Shown one piece after another: positions 9,294 through 19,328 of a stretch of 64,000 bases of DNA; positions within the stretch are counted from its first letter, which is position 1; each line of letters begins with the position of its first letter. Source of the DNA: Sulfuricella denitrificans (lineage in GTDB: Bacteria > Pseudomonadota > Gammaproteobacteria > Burkholderiales > Sulfuricellaceae); the NCBI GenBank assembly GCA_002632355.1, contig NSJJ01000003.1:124001-188000 (forward strand). The letters run 5' to 3'. The notes under the pieces were generated by a model, which saw only the letters and a program-made list of their open reading frames with translations, had not been told where the DNA came from and did no database searches. A program made the position numbers and the translations under genes.

Positions 9294-10636
9294 GCAGAAA
9301 ATATTTCGGTACGGATGGGATTCGTGGCAAGGTGGGTGAGGCGCCGATTACTCCGGATTTTATTATGCGCCTGGGGTATGCGGCAGGACGTGTATTGGCT
9401 CAGGCCGGGCAGGGGGAGCGCGCCAGCGTACTGATCGGCAAGGACACGAGAATTTCTGGCTACATGCTGGAGTCGGCGCTGGAAGCCGGTCTGTCAGCAG
9501 CCGGCGTGGATGTTCTGTTGCTCGGGCCCATGCCGACACCCGGAGTGGCTTATCTTACCCGCGCCCTGCGTGCCCAGGCCGGGGTAGTGATTTCGGCATC
9601 GCACAATCCATTTGAAGATAACGGTATCAAGTTCTTTTCAGCCAGCGGCAACAAGCTGTCTGATGAAACGGAACTGGCCATCGAGGCCGAACTCGAACAA
9701 CCCCTGCGCACCATGCCGTCGGCCTCGCTGGGCAAGGCGCGGCGGATTAACGATGCAGCTGGGCGCTATATCGAATTCTGCAAGAGTGCCTTTCCAAACG
9801 AACTCGATTTGCGCGGGATGAAGATCGTGGTGGACTGTGCACATGGCGCAACCTATCACGTTGCGCCTCCAGTCTTTCATGAACTTGGCGCTGAGGTGAT
9901 CGCGGTGGGTAACCAGCCGGATGGCCTGAACATCAATCAGGACTGCGGCTCAACCAGACCGCAAACCCTGGTTGCTGCGGTTCGCGAGCATGGTGCTGAT
10001 CTCGGCATTGCACTGGATGGCGATGGTGACCGGGTGATGATGGCAGACAGTGCTGGCGAACTGTTCGATGGCGATCAACTGGTTTATGCGATCGCCAAAT
10101 ATCGCCACAAGCAGGGGGTGCTCAAAGGCGGCGTGGTGGGTACGCTGATGACCAATCTCGCCATGGAGCACGCTCTGGCAAAGCTCGGCATTCCCTTTGC
10201 ACGCGCCAAAGTGGGTGATCGCTATGTGCTAGAACTGCTGCAGGAACGCGGTTGGCAACTCGGAGGTGAAAATTCCGGTCACATCCTGTGCCTTGACCGG
10301 CATACCACCGGAGACGGCATCATTTCCGCCCTTCAGGTATTGCAGGCGCTTAAGCTGAGCGGCAATAGCCTGTCCGGATTCACGCAAGAACTCGTACTTT
10401 ACCCTCAGATTCTGATCAATATCCGGGTCGAAAAAGGGTTCGATTTCAATTCCAGCGTCCCGGTTAAGGAGGCGCTGGCGCTCGCTGAGCAGGCACTGGA
10501 TGGCGAGGGCCGGGTGCTGTTGCGGCCATCGGGAACTGAACCCCTGTTGCGCGTAATGGTGGAAGGCCGGGATGAATCCAAAGTGCGTTACTGGGCCGAA
10601 ACCCTTGCCGCCAGGGTGCGTGAAGTTGCAAACTAA
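9290..10636 (+). CDS. glmM: Phosphoglucosamine mutase
   Basis: GlmM interconverts glucosamine-6-phosphate and glucosamine-1-phosphate on the route to UDP-GlcNAc, the precursor of peptidoglycan and LPS. It has 448 aa, the normal length. It begins [12 protein letters not shown], carries the phosphoserine loop [12 protein letters not shown] (active serine about residue 104), the magnesium loop ALDGDGDR and the sugar/phosphate-binding [11 protein letters not shown] near the C-terminus. It overlaps folP by four bases and converges with a chemoreceptor gene 8 nt downstream. No clear terminator is seen between the two. Confidence 0.98.
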   Translation: MSRKYFGTDGIRGKVGEAPITPDFIMRLGYAAGRVLAQAGQGERASVLIGKDTRISGYMLESALEAGLSAAGVDVLLLGPMPTPGVAYLTRALRAQAGVVISASHNPFEDNGIKFFSASGNKLSDETELAIEAELEQPLRTMPSASLGKARRINDAAGRYIEFCKSAFPNELDLRGMKIVVDCAHGATYHVAPPVFHELGAEVIAVGNQPDGLNINQDCGSTRPQTLVAAVREHGADLGIALDGDGDRVMMADSAGELFDGDQLVYAIAKYRHKQGVLKGGVVGTLMTNLAMEHALAKLGIPFARAKVGDRYVLELLQERGWQLGGENSGHILCLDRHTTGDGIISALQVLQALKLSGNSLSGFTQELVLYPQILINIRVEKGFDFNSSVPVKEALALAEQALDGEGRVLLRPSGTEPLLRVMVEGRDESKVRYWAETLAARVREVAN

Positions 10637-10644
10637 GTTTCTCG

Positions 10645-12276
10645 CTATGTCTGGAATTGCCCTACGCTTGTTTCGAAGTTCAGTGCCAGTTCCTTGAGTT
10701 TATGAACGGCTCTGGAAAGAGTGCTGATAGAACGTGAATTGTCTTCTGCCATGACCGATATTTTCTCAACATTACGAGCAATTCCCTGACTCGCGCCATG
10801 CTGTTCATATGTCGCGCTGGCAATTTCACCAATGCTTTGTGCGGTGCGTTTCGCGCCGGTATCGATCTCGCATAAAGAGGTTGTGGCCTGATGGGCCAGC
10901 GTGACGCCTTCACTTACTCTGGTTCGGCTATTCTCCATGACTATCATGGATTTTCTGGTGTTGTCCTGTATCGCACTAACCATTTGATTGATTTCGGCAG
11001 TTGCCTTGCTGGTGCTTTCTGCCAGCAGGCGCACCTCATCAGCCACCACAGCGAAGCCTCGCCCTTGTTCCCCGGCGCGCGCCGCTTCGATTGCAGCATT
11101 GAGAGCTAGCAGGTTGGTCCGATCCGCAATGCCTTTAATGACGTCCGTTATCTTTCCTATTTCTCCTGAACGCTGCTTGAGAGCATCAATCATTTGTGCG
11201 GATTCGGTTACTGCTTCAGAAATGCTGCTCATTTCAATGGCAGCTTGATTGACGACATGTTTTCCCTCTTCACACAGATTGCTGCCGATGTGAGAGATGG
11301 ATAGCGATTCTCGCGCATTCTGAGTAACTTGTTCGATGCTGACTGCGATTTGCTGGACCGCTGCCGCGGTTTCGGCTGCAGCCAATGACTGAATGCGTGA
11401 ACTTTGTTCAACCTGGGTCACTGTTTCAGATAAAACATGAGCTTCATACGTGATCGTTTTTGCGGCTTCGCTCATGCTCGATACCATGTTTCTCAAACTC
11501 TGCAACATACTTTCCAGATGAAGTGCCATTGCTCCAAATTCATTATCATGCTTATATTCAACTCGGGTTTGAAGGTCTCCGGAAGCAATTTGTGTCAACG
11601 CCTTTAACAGATATTTCGTTCCCCTGTCCATACTGCGTATCATCAGTGCGGTTATAGCTGTAGAGGAAAGTGCGATAAATGCACCTGCCAGCAGGGTGAT
11701 TAGTACCATCATACGCATTTTTTCGGCGGTTTCTACGCTGGAATCATGTTCCGCCTTGATCCGGTTGTTCTGTATCTGGACCAGTTGTTTTAACGGGTCC
11801 AGCAGTCCTGTTTCGATGGGGGGCCAGTCATCATCCAGCACCGAGCGCGCCATGATCTTATCGTTTGAGGAATAGGCTGTTTCAAGCAACTTGCAGAATG
11901 GCTCCAGTAATTTTATCCGGGATTCAATGGCATCAATCTGGCTTTGCTCCAATTCACTCGCGTGTCCATATTTTGCCTGTTTGAAACTGCCCCAAAGTTT
12001 TGGCAGACTGGACCTGACATCTGAAAGTTGAGTGCTGGCCTCCCCAAAAGCGACTTTGTCGAACATAACCGCAGCCATGTTGAAACGAGTTTCCTTGAGT
12101 TTTCTGTCGATCTCCAGTAATGCAGCGGAGGGAACTACAGATTGTTCATAGACTGCCTGCATGGCTGAATCACTTTTGCGTAGCACCAGAAGATTTTCGG
12201 TTGCAAGGATGCAAAGCATAACAGACGTAAGCAGAGCGCCTGTAAACAGGCTTGTCTTGATACCAGGTTTTTTCAT
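10645..12276 (-). CDS. Methyl-accepting chemotaxis protein
   Basis: A 543-aa transmembrane chemoreceptor. Two hydrophobic segments (about 9-28 and 189-212) bracket a roughly 160-residue periplasmic region that looks like a four-helix-bundle ligand domain. A HAMP domain and a long cytoplasmic signalling coiled coil follow. The highly conserved hairpin tip that contacts CheA/CheW is present ([20 protein letters not shown], then [12 protein letters not shown]). There is no C-terminal NWETF-type pentapeptide for receptor-bound CheR. The ligand cannot be told from sequence. The ATG at 12276 is preferred because upstream in-frame residues are not hydrophobic or conserved. No che genes are nearby. 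It lies behind the pst operon but is separated from it by a terminator. Confidence 0.92.
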   Translation of the reverse strand: MKKPGIKTSLFTGALLTSVMLCILATENLLVLRKSDSAMQAVYEQSVVPSAALLEIDRKLKETRFNMAAVMFDKVAFGEASTQLSDVRSSLPKLWGSFKQAKYGHASELEQSQIDAIESRIKLLEPFCKLLETAYSSNDKIMARSVLDDDWPPIETGLLDPLKQLVQIQNNRIKAEHDSSVETAEKMRMMVLITLLAGAFIALSSTAITALMIRSMDRGTKYLLKALTQIASGDLQTRVEYKHDNEFGAMALHLESMLQSLRNMVSSMSEAAKTITYEAHVLSETVTQVEQSSRIQSLAAAETAAAVQQIAVSIEQVTQNARESLSISHIGSNLCEEGKHVVNQAAIEMSSISEAVTESAQMIDALKQRSGEIGKITDVIKGIADRTNLLALNAAIEAARAGEQGRGFAVVADEVRLLAESTSKATAEINQMVSAIQDNTRKSMIVMENSRTRVSEGVTLAHQATTSLCEIDTGAKRTAQSIGEIASATYEQHGASQGIARNVEKISVMAEDNSRSISTLSRAVHKLKELALNFETSVGQFQT

Positions 12277-12346
12277 GTCGTTTTTACATCGGATATTAGT
12301 GTCGGTGGATTGTGACAGGCCGATGTGACATTTATATGTCAGCACA

Positions 12347-12381
12347 AACGAAAACGCCCGCAACAGCAATGAAAGCGGGCG
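12347..12381 (-). terminator. Intrinsic terminator after pstB
   Basis: Read on the minus strand, CGCCCGC pairs with GCGGGCG (plus-strand 12375-12381 and 12355-12361) around a 13-nt loop, followed by TTTTCGTTTG. It starts 22 nt after the pstB stop and closes the pst operon before the chemoreceptor gene. Confidence 0.8.
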
Positions 12382-12403
12382 CAGGAAAAAATGGCGGATG
12401 GGA

Positions 12404-13183
12404 TCAGCCGAACTTGCCGGTGATGTAGTCTTCCGTTGCCTTCTGCTTGGGCGTGGTGAAGATGGTGTCGGTGTCGCCGAATTCGATCAGTTCGCCCAGG
12501 TACATGTAGGCGGTGTAGTCCGATACGCGCGCAGCCTGCTGCATGTTGTGCGTCACGATAACGATGGTGTAGTCCTCCTTGAGTTCGAAGATCAGTTCTT
12601 CGATACGCGCGGTGGAGATCGGATCGAGCGCCGAGGCGGGTTCGTCCAGGAGTACGACTTCGGGCTTGACTGCAATTCCCCGTGCGATACACAAACGCTG
12701 CTGCTGGCCGCCTGACAGGCTGGTGCCGCTTTGCCCCAGTTTGTCCTTGACCTCATCCCATAGCGCCGCCTTGCGCAGAGCCCACTCAACACGTTCAGCC
12801 ATTTCACGGCGGCTCATGCTCTCGTATAACTTGACGCCGAAGGCAACGTTATCAAAGATCGACATGGGGAATGGCGTGGGTTTTTGAAATACCATGCCCA
12901 TTTTTGCGCGCAGGATATTAAGGTCCTGCTTCGCATCGAGAATGTTATTGCCATCAAGCAGGATTTCTCCTTTGGCTTCCTGTCCCGGATAAAGCTGGTA
13001 CATGCGGTTAAAGGTGCGCAGCAGGGTCGATTTGCCGCAACCGGAAGGGCCGATGAAAGCTGTGACCTTCTTTTCCGTGATGTCCAGATTGATGTTTTTC
13101 AGGGCATGGAACTTGCCATAGTAAAAATTCAGGTCACGCACGGTGACTTTTGGCGGTGTGGCGTGAGAGTGGGGCATGCTCAT
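12404..13183 (-). CDS. pstB: Phosphate ABC transporter ATP-binding protein PstB
   Basis: PstB is the ATPase that powers high-affinity phosphate import through PstA/PstC. The 259-aa protein has Walker [10 protein letters not shown] (residues 45-53), the Q-loop region [12 protein letters not shown], the ABC signature LSGGQQQR, Walker [12 protein letters not shown] and the switch histidine in VTHNMQ. The [10 protein letters not shown] stretch is typical of PstB rather than other importers. It is the last gene of the operon, 8 nt after pstA. No phoU follows: a terminator and then a chemoreceptor gene come next. Confidence 0.97.
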   Translation of the reverse strand: MSMPHSHATPPKVTVRDLNFYYGKFHALKNINLDITEKKVTAFIGPSGCGKSTLLRTFNRMYQLYPGQEAKGEILLDGNNILDAKQDLNILRAKMGMVFQKPTPFPMSIFDNVAFGVKLYESMSRREMAERVEWALRKAALWDEVKDKLGQSGTSLSGGQQQRLCIARGIAVKPEVVLLDEPASALDPISTARIEELIFELKEDYTIVIVTHNMQQAARVSDYTAYMYLGELIEFGDTDTIFTTPKQKATEDYITGKFG

Positions 13184-13191
13184 CTCGGATT

Positions 13192-14037
13192 CTAGTTAAA
13201 CGACGATTTCTTGCGGAACATGACTCGGGCCAGGATGTTCAGGCCAAGTACGCTGATAGTAATCAGAAGCGCGCCAGCCCAGGCAAGGTTTTGCCAGTCT
13301 TCATAAGGGCTCATGGCGAACTGGAAAATGACAACAGGCAGGTTGGCCAACGGCCTGTTCATGTCTGCGCTCCAGAACTGGTTGTTGAGCGCGGTGAATA
13401 GCAGCGGAGCTGTCTCTCCGCTGATGCGGGCCACTGCCAGCAGCACGCCGGTGACCATGCCCGCTTTGGATGCCCGCCAGGTGACCAGTGTGACCACCTT
13501 CCACTGGGGCGCGCCAAGCGCAGCCGCCGCTTCGCGCAACCCATTGGGAACCAGGCGTAACATGTCCTCAGTGGTACGCACTACAACCGGGATAACAATC
13601 AGGGATAACGCCAGGGTGCCGCCCCAGCCTGAGAAATGGCCGACTTTGGCCACATAAACGGTGTATATGAAAAGGCCGATGACGATGGAGGGCGCGGATA
13701 GCAGAATGTCGTTGATGAAGCGGGTGGTGGGGGCAAGCCAGCCACGCTGGCCGAATTCGGCCAGGTATGTGCCGGCCATGATGCCAATGGGGGTGCCGAT
13801 CAGGGTGGCGAGCGTAGCCATCATCATGCTGCCAGCAATGGCATTGAGAAGGCCTCCTGCGCTACCTGGTGGCGGTGTCATCTGGGTGAACAGAGCGATG
13901 CTGACGCCACCCAGCCCTTTCTGGAGAAGGGTAAAAAGAATCCAGGTCAGCCAAAAAAGGCCAAATGCCATTGCCAGCATGGAAGCTGTCAGGTTGAAGG
14001 CGTTAATGATCCGGCGTCGCGTATAGATAGAAAGCAT
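13192..14037 (-). CDS. pstA: Phosphate ABC transporter permease PstA
   Basis: An inner-membrane permease subunit with about six transmembrane helices (281 aa). It contains the cytoplasmic EAA-type loop [17 protein letters not shown] that docks with PstB and the family motif [11 protein letters not shown]. The ATG at 14037 (MLSIYTRR) is chosen over an upstream ATG at 14067. The upstream one would overlap pstC, while GAGAG lies about 7 nt before 14037. It is 10 nt downstream of pstC in the same operon. Confidence 0.95.
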   Translation of the reverse strand: MLSIYTRRRIINAFNLTASMLAMAFGLFWLTWILFTLLQKGLGGVSIALFTQMTPPPGSAGGLLNAIAGSMMMATLATLIGTPIGIMAGTYLAEFGQRGWLAPTTRFINDILLSAPSIVIGLFIYTVYVAKVGHFSGWGGTLALSLIVIPVVVRTTEDMLRLVPNGLREAAAALGAPQWKVVTLVTWRASKAGMVTGVLLAVARISGETAPLLFTALNNQFWSADMNRPLANLPVVIFQFAMSPYEDWQNLAWAGALLITISVLGLNILARVMFRKKSSFN

Positions 14038-14047
14038 AGGGGTTCTC

Positions 14048-15010
14048 TCAGGTAACCTTGCCTTCACGTTTCTTGAGCTGGGCGAGCAGTATTTTGGAGC
14101 TGGCCAGGACGACGAAGGTAATGCAGAACAGAATCAGGCCAAGTTCAATCAGCGACGCAGTGTAAAGCTCCCCGTCTGCCTCGGTGAATTCGTTGGCCAG
14201 CGCAGAGGCAATGCTGTTGCCGGGTTTGAACAGCGAGGCGTGCAACTGGTGTGCGTTGCCGATGACAAAGGTAACCGCCATGGTTTCTCCCAGCGCGCGG
14301 CCTAGTCCGAGCATGACACCGCCGACCACGCCGATCTTGGTGTATGGGAGCACGACGTTCCAAACGACTTCCCAGGTCGTGGCGCCCAGTCCGTAGGCGG
14401 ATTCCTTGAGCATGGGCGGGACAATTTCGAAAACATCACGCATGACCGCAGAGATGAAAGGGATCACCATGATGGCCAGAATGATGCCGGCAGTCAGCAT
14501 GCCAATGCCCATCGGGGCACCCTCAAACAAAAGACCAATGAAAGGAATGTCGCCGAAAGCATTTTTGAGCCATGGCTGCACATGTTCAGCAAAAACCGGA
14601 GCAAACACGAACAGCCCCCACATGCCGTAAATAATGCTGGGAATGCCTGCCAGCAGTTCCACTGCCGTGCCCAGCGGGCGGCGTAGCCACGGTGGCGACA
14701 TTTCGGTGAGGAACAGTGCGATGCCGAAACTGACCGGAATGCCGATGGCGAGCGCAATAATGGAAGTGACCAGCGTACCGACAATGGGAACCAGCGCACC
14801 AAATTTTTCAGTAACAGGATTCCACTCGGCGCTGAACAGAAAGCCCAGACCAAATTCCTTGATTGCGGGCACACTGCCGATGACGAGGGAGGTGATGATG
14901 CCCACGAGCAGCGAAAAAACGAGAAAAGCGAAAAAAAGTGTGGAGTAGCGAAAAATCTGATCAAACAGATAGTGTCTGTTAAGAGGTGCTGTAGAGAGTG
15001 GTTTTGACAT
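14048..15010 (-). CDS. pstC: Phosphate ABC transporter permease PstC
   Basis: PstC is the second permease subunit, 320 aa, with about six membrane-spanning segments beginning near residue 23. It has the EAA loop [19 protein letters not shown] and the family motif [13 protein letters not shown] soluble loop between the first helices ([20 protein letters not shown]) is typical of PstC. It is separated from pstS by 214 nt containing two large hairpins, so its expression is probably lower than that of pstS. Confidence 0.96.
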   Translation of the reverse strand: MSKPLSTAPLNRHYLFDQIFRYSTLFFAFLVFSLLVGIITSLVIGSVPAIKEFGLGFLFSAEWNPVTEKFGALVPIVGTLVTSIIALAIGIPVSFGIALFLTEMSPPWLRRPLGTAVELLAGIPSIIYGMWGLFVFAPVFAEHVQPWLKNAFGDIPFIGLLFEGAPMGIGMLTAGIILAIMVIPFISAVMRDVFEIVPPMLKESAYGLGATTWEVVWNVVLPYTKIGVVGGVMLGLGRALGETMAVTFVIGNAHQLHASLFKPGNSIASALANEFTEADGELYTASLIELGLILFCITFVVLASSKILLAQLKKREGKVT

Positions 15011-15109
15011 TGTCTGGCTTCGCTGAACTGAAGAAGCTGGTAATTATAACCAGTTTGGGTTGCTGGGCTAGCGGTTGCCTGGTAATTTGTTGTACTCACA
15101 AACATGGCT

Positions 15110-15208
15110 CTGAAGCATTTTCGGTGCTATTGCAGTCTGGACGCCGGAAATGCTTCAGGGTCATGAACATGAAGCAGGCCGGGTGTGCAGCTTTTCCCGG
15201 CCTGCTTC
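15110..15208 (-). promoter_or_regulatory. Tandem hairpins in the pstS-pstC gap
   Basis: The 214-nt gap between pstS and pstC holds two strong inverted repeats. In transcript (minus) order, the first pairs 15196-15208 with 15171-15183: 13 bp perfect, GAAGCAGGCCGGG against its complement, with a 12-nt loop. The second pairs 15144-15158 with 15110-15124: 15 bp with one G-U or mismatch, and a 19-nt loop. Both contain the GAAGCA/TGCTTC core, so alternative pairings are possible, for example TGCTTCA at 15151-15157 with TGAAGCA at 15170-15176. Neither is followed by a T run. They look more like mRNA-stabilising or processing structures than a plain terminator. The rest of the gap shows nothing recognisable. 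Confidence 0.75.
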
Positions 15209-15224
15209 TCATGATGGCCTGCGA

Positions 15225-16268
15225 TTAATAAACGGCTTTACCGTCCATGCCCTTGATGTTGGCTTTCCAGGAATGGTTGATCATTTTAACGACATTGTCT
15301 GGCATCGGAATATAGTCCAGATCCGCTGCCATTTTGTCGCCATTAGCGTAGGCCCATTCAAAGAATTTAAGCACTTGGGTAGCCTGGGCTGGATTGGCCT
15401 GTTGCTTGTGCATCAGAATGAAGGTTGCACCAACGATTGGCCAGCTCTTCTTGCCTGGCTCATTGGTCAGGATTTCATAGAAACCGGGTGCTTTTTCCCA
15501 TTCGGCGTTGCCAGCCGCTGCCTTGATGGTTTCTTCATCTGCCATCACATATGCGCCATCCTTGTTCTGTAGCTGGGTCGCAGTCATTTTGTTCTGCTTG
15601 GCATAAGCGGCTTCCACATAGCCGATAGAGCCTTTGATCTGCTTCACGAAGTTGGCTACGCCTTCATTTCCTTTGCCGCCGGTGCCCACTGGCCAGGCTA
15701 CAGAGGCGTCTTCACCGACTTTGGATTTCCATTCTGGGCTGACTTTCGACAGGTAGTTGGTAAAAATGAAGGTGGTGCCAGAGCCGTCAGCACGGTGAAC
15801 CACGGTGATCTCGTTAGCGGGCAGGGCAACACCTTTGTTCAGGCTGGCAATGGCCGGATCGCTCCACTTTTTGATCTTTCCCAGGAAAATGTCGGCCAGG
15901 ATGGTCGGGGTCAGTTTAATCTGATTGTCTTTGATGCCATCCAGATTCACGACAGGCACGACAGCGCCGGTCACAGTAGGGAACTGGGTCAGGCCGTCTT
16001 TTTCCAGATCTTCTGGCTTCAGGGGCTTGTCTGATGCACCGAAATCCACAGTTTTGGCCTTGATCTGTTTGATGCCGCCACCAGAGCCGATGGACTGGTA
16101 ATTCATGCCGATGCCGGTCTTGGCTTTGTATGCTTCCGCCCATTTTGCGTAAATCGGGTAGGGGAAGGTAGCGCCGGCGCCAGTGATGTCAGAGGCAAAA
16201 GCGGAAGCGGAGGCGCTCAGGGAGAGCACAGCTGTTGCGATCAGGGTACGGCCGAATTGCAGTTTCAT
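15225..16268 (-). CDS. pstS: Periplasmic phosphate-binding protein PstS
   Basis: PstS captures phosphate in the periplasm and hands it to PstCA. The 347-aa precursor has a clear Sec signal peptide (about residues 1-25, cleavage near AFA-SD). The mature protein starts with DITGAGATFPYPIYAKW, typical of PstS. The phosphate-contacting loops AGATFPYP, SDKPL and HRADGSGTTF are visible. It is the first gene of pstSCAB, with a Pho box about 62 nt upstream of its ATG and an AGGAG-like ribosome binding site. The tandem hairpins downstream probably help keep pstS transcript levels above those of the permeases. Confidence 0.97.
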   Translation of the reverse strand: MKLQFGRTLIATAVLSLSASASAFASDITGAGATFPYPIYAKWAEAYKAKTGIGMNYQSIGSGGGIKQIKAKTVDFGASDKPLKPEDLEKDGLTQFPTVTGAVVPVVNLDGIKDNQIKLTPTILADIFLGKIKKWSDPAIASLNKGVALPANEITVVHRADGSGTTFIFTNYLSKVSPEWKSKVGEDASVAWPVGTGGKGNEGVANFVKQIKGSIGYVEAAYAKQNKMTATQLQNKDGAYVMADEETIKAAAGNAEWEKAPGFYEILTNEPGKKSWPIVGATFILMHKQQANPAQATQVLKFFEWAYANGDKMAADLDYIPMPDNVVKMINHSWKANIKGMDGKAVY

Positions 16269-16316
16269 GGATGACTCCTGTTGGTTAAGCGTTGCAGAAT
16301 CAGAAAGTGCAGGCAG

Positions 16317-16348
16317 TTTATGGCGGAAATGTTACAGAATTATGAATG
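16317..16348 (-). promoter_or_regulatory. Pho box and -10 upstream of pstS
   Basis: On the minus strand, CATTCATAATTCTGTAACA (plus 16330-16348) matches the 19-bp PhoB consensus CTGTCATAWATCTGTCACA at 15 or more positions. It shows the characteristic two direct half-sites 11 bp apart. A -10-like CATAAA lies at 16317-16322. PhoB would thus activate pstSCAB under phosphate starvation. The match was judged by eye. Confidence 0.75.
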
Positions 16349-16387
16349 TCTGTTGCGCGTTTTCGCAGACCAGACGTAAACCCATCA

Positions 16388-17674
16388 TCAGTAGAGCAGG
16401 CGGGGGAGCCAGAGTGAAATCTCCGGCACATAAGTAATCAGGCCGAGGTAAAGCAGCATGACGCCTACCCAGGGGAGAGCAGCGATTGAAACCTCGGTCA
16501 GCCCCATCTTGGCAAGGTGACTGGCAACGAAAAGATTCAGCCCGACTGGCGGATGGATCATGCCGATTTCCATGTTTACCACCATGATAATACCGAGGTG
16601 GATGGGGTCGATGCCCAGGATTTTAGCGATCGGGAGGAATAGTGGTGCCAGGATCAGGACAATGGAACTGGGTTCCATGAATTGTCCTGCAACCAGCAGG
16701 GTGAGGTTCACCACCAGCAGAAACATCCATGGCTCGAGGTTCTGTGCCAGAACCCAGGCCGACATGGCCTGCGGGATCTGCTCCGAGGTGAGCAGGAACG
16801 AAAATAATATGGCGTTGGTAATGATGTAAAGCAGCATTGCGCTGGTATTGGCCGCATTCAGTAATACTTTCGGGACTTCCCTCCATTGCAGGTCACCGTA
16901 GAAGAATTTTGCTGCAAGAAAGGCATAGACGGCAGCAACTGCGGCAGCTTCGGTAGGGGTGAAAATTCCGCCGTAAATCCCACCGATAATGATGATGACG
17001 AGCAGCAGTCCACCCCAGGCGTCCTTGAACGAATCCCAGAACTCCCTGCTCGTCGGTTTGGGTTGAGTTGGAAAATCATGCCTTTTGGCCTGAATGTAGA
17101 CCAGTCCCATCATGATGGTCGCGAGCAGGATGCCTGGCACAATGCCCGCGATAAACATCTTGCCGGCACTTTCGGAGGTGGCGACGGCATAAATGATCAT
17201 GACGATGGAAGGGGGAATCAGAATGCCCAGCGACCCGGAAGACGCAATCACGCCGACACTGAAGCGCTTCGGGTAGCCGGCTTTGACCATGGCGGGCAGC
17301 ATGACCGAGCCGATCGCCATGACCGTGGCCGGGCTGGAGCCGGAAATGGTGGCAAAGAATGCGCACGCCAGCACTGCGGCCATCGCCATGCCACCAGGCA
17401 TCCAGCCAACCAGGTTGTTGGCGAAGCGGATGATGCGCGAGGCGATTTTGCCGTCAATCAGGAACTGTCCGGACAGGACGAAGAACGGCACTGCCATGAT
17501 GGCAAAACTTTCCAGGCCGGTGAACAGGCGCTGGGAGATGATGTTGACGGTGTCGAACGAAAAAGAGGAAAAGCCCAGCAGGAAGACCAGCACGGTCATG
17601 CCCAGCGCAATGGAAATCGGCGTGCTGGTAATCAGCAGCAGCAGCAGTATCGAAATAATCAGCAGGAATGTCAT
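16388..17674 (-). CDS. dctM: TRAP dicarboxylate transporter large permease DctM
   Basis: DctM is the large membrane subunit of a tripartite ATP-independent periplasmic (TRAP) transporter, which uses the ion gradient to import substrate delivered by DctP. The 428-aa protein is almost entirely hydrophobic (about 12 transmembrane segments). It carries family motifs AAVLACAFFATISGSSPATVMAIG, given here only as ACAFFATISGSSPATV, then IPPSIVMIIYAV and MIHPPVGLNLFV. It overlaps dctQ by ATGA and is the last gene of dctPQM. The substrate is probably a C4-dicarboxylate or a similar organic acid, but TRAP substrates cannot be fixed from the permease. Confidence 0.93.
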   Translation of the reverse strand: MTFLLIISILLLLLITSTPISIALGMTVLVFLLGFSSFSFDTVNIISQRLFTGLESFAIMAVPFFVLSGQFLIDGKIASRIIRFANNLVGWMPGGMAMAAVLACAFFATISGSSPATVMAIGSVMLPAMVKAGYPKRFSVGVIASSGSLGILIPPSIVMIIYAVATSESAGKMFIAGIVPGILLATIMMGLVYIQAKRHDFPTQPKPTSREFWDSFKDAWGGLLLVIIIIGGIYGGIFTPTEAAAVAAVYAFLAAKFFYGDLQWREVPKVLLNAANTSAMLLYIITNAILFSFLLTSEQIPQAMSAWVLAQNLEPWMFLLVVNLTLLVAGQFMEPSSIVLILAPLFLPIAKILGIDPIHLGIIMVVNMEIGMIHPPVGLNLFVASHLAKMGLTEVSIAALPWVGVMLLYLGLITYVPEISLWLPRLLY

Positions 17675-18198
17675 GGCAGCACCTCCTGGTCTTCGACGAC
17701 AGGGTCCGGCGTGCCATGAGTGTGGCTATGAATCAGCCCGGTCTCGAAGAACAGGATCAATGCCTGGATGAAGCGGTAGCACATCAGGCCAGAACCGAGC
17801 GGAATGGCCAGATAAATGACCCACATGGGCCACTCCAGATCAGGAGATATCTGCCCCGTGCCATAGATGAAAATGACCCAGCGCGCGCCAAAAAAGGAAA
17901 TTACGCCGGTAAAGGTTACGCCCAGCAGCATGGATGCGATGACCAGAAGGCGCTTGATCGAAGGTCGCGCCGCGTTTGCCACGAAATCCACGCCGATGTG
18001 AATGCCAGTACGGACACCGTAGGCAGCACCGAATTTCGCCATCCAGATAAAGAGATAGATGGTGAGTTCCTGTGCCCAGCTAATGCCTCCACCAGTGGTG
18101 TATCTCATCATCACGGCCGCAAATGCCACCAGGGTGGCAGCGGCCATGAAGGTGCTGATCAGCCATTCTTCAAGATGGTTCAGGGCGCGGTTGAACAT
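17671..18198 (-). CDS. dctQ: TRAP transporter small permease DctQ
   Basis: The small membrane subunit (175 aa) partners with DctM. Four transmembrane helices are visible (about 14-34, 48-68, 88-110 and 130-152). The characteristic SWAQELTIYLFIWMAKFGAA region and an acidic or histidine-rich tail are present. It lies between dctP (45-nt gap) and dctM (4-nt overlap). The conserved WxxExxxYxF-like motif in helix 2 is the main support for the call, together with gene order. Confidence 0.92.
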   Translation of the reverse strand: MFNRALNHLEEWLISTFMAAATLVAFAAVMMRYTTGGGISWAQELTIYLFIWMAKFGAAYGVRTGIHIGVDFVANAARPSIKRLLVIASMLLGVTFTGVISFFGARWVIFIYGTGQISPDLEWPMWVIYLAIPLGSGLMCYRFIQALILFFETGLIHSHTHGTPDPVVEDQEVLP

Positions 18199-18243
18199 GG
18201 TTCAGGATGCCTCTGGTCTCCGGGTTCGGACTGGAGGTCTGGC

Positions 18244-19260
18244 CTATTTTGCAGCGGCTTTTTCTTTTTGCACCTGTGCTGCAATGGCGTAGGACATCTG
18301 GATCAGATCCCTGCCGATTGAACCCTCGAATTCCTTGTGCACTGGCAAAAGTACTGCATGCCATTTGGCGCGTTCTTCATTGGGAAGAATGTAGATTTCC
18401 GTTGTTTTGGCGGCACGAACCTTGTTCAGCGCCTCGTCGTTTTCTGCCTTGGCAATGCCGCGTTCGAAGGTGGTGGCTTCTTTCATGGCCTGATCTAACG
18501 TGGTGCGTATGTCTGCAGGTAGCCCTTCCCAGAACTTCTTGTTGACGATCACTGCATAACCCAGGAACCCATGGTCGGATACGGTAAGGTATTTCTGGAC
18601 TTCATGCATTTTCTGGGTGTAGAGGTTGTCGGGCGGGTTTTCCGTGCCATCCACCACGCCCTGCTGCAGCGCGGTGTATACCTCGGAGAATGCCATGACT
18701 TGCGGATTTGCACCCAACGCCTTCATTTGTGCATCAAGCACTTTGGAAGACTGGATGCGCATTTTCAAGCCCTTGAAATCTGCAACGGTATGCAGCGGCT
18801 TGTTGGCGCTCATTTGCTTGAAGCCGTTATCCCAGAAAGCCAGGCCCAGAAGGCCTTTGGTTTCAAGTTTGGCAAACATGCGTTTGCCGACTTCTCCATC
18901 CATGACACGGTGGACAGTTTCATAATTGGGGAAAATATAAGGCAGGTCGAAGAGTTCGAATTCGGCTGCGCCCATGGGGCGGAATTTGGACAGGGAGGGA
19001 GCCAGCATCTGTACCGCGCCAAGCTGAAGCGCTTCCATTTCCTCACGGTCCTTGTAGAGTTGGCTGTTAGGGTAAACCTCGACCCTGACCTTGCCTTTGG
19101 TGCGTTCCTCGGCCAGTTGCTTGAATTTTTCCGCTGCCCGGCCCTTGGGAGTGTCGGGCGCAACCACATGGCTGAACTTGATCACGATTTCATCTGCAGC
19201 CTGCGCCATGCTGCCTGCGCTCAGGGCTAGAACCATCAACAGCGCTGTGCCTAGTCTCAT
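18244..19260 (-). CDS. dctP: TRAP transporter substrate-binding protein DctP
   Basis: The periplasmic receptor of the TRAP system, 338 aa. It has a signal peptide (about 1-21, cleavage after AQA) and a DctP-type domain. It begins IVIKFSHVVAPDTPKGRAAE and contains MRIQSSKVLDAQ, whose arginine is the residue that clamps the substrate carboxylate in this family, and then QGVVDGTENP. AGGAG stands 7-8 nt before the ATG. It heads the dctPQM operon, whose promoter would fall in the 68 nt behind tilS. A dicarboxylate or keto-acid ligand is likely but unproven. Confidence 0.93.
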   Translation of the reverse strand: MRLGTALLMVLALSAGSMAQAADEIVIKFSHVVAPDTPKGRAAEKFKQLAEERTKGKVRVEVYPNSQLYKDREEMEALQLGAVQMLAPSLSKFRPMGAAEFELFDLPYIFPNYETVHRVMDGEVGKRMFAKLETKGLLGLAFWDNGFKQMSANKPLHTVADFKGLKMRIQSSKVLDAQMKALGANPQVMAFSEVYTALQQGVVDGTENPPDNLYTQKMHEVQKYLTVSDHGFLGYAVIVNKKFWEGLPADIRTTLDQAMKEATTFERGIAKAENDEALNKVRAAKTTEIYILPNEERAKWHAVLLPVHKEFEGSIGRDLIQMSYAIAAQVQKEKAAAK

Positions 19261-19328
19261 CTCGTACTCCTGATCTTGTGGTTTTTGAGGTGCGGGCCTT
19301 TCGCCTGATGTTATCGGTATGCCCCGTT

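Noticed and set aside
12277-12369. N-terminal extension of the chemoreceptor by 31 residues.
   Set aside because: The extension carries no conserved or hydrophobic features, and the ATG at 12276 directly precedes the first membrane helix.
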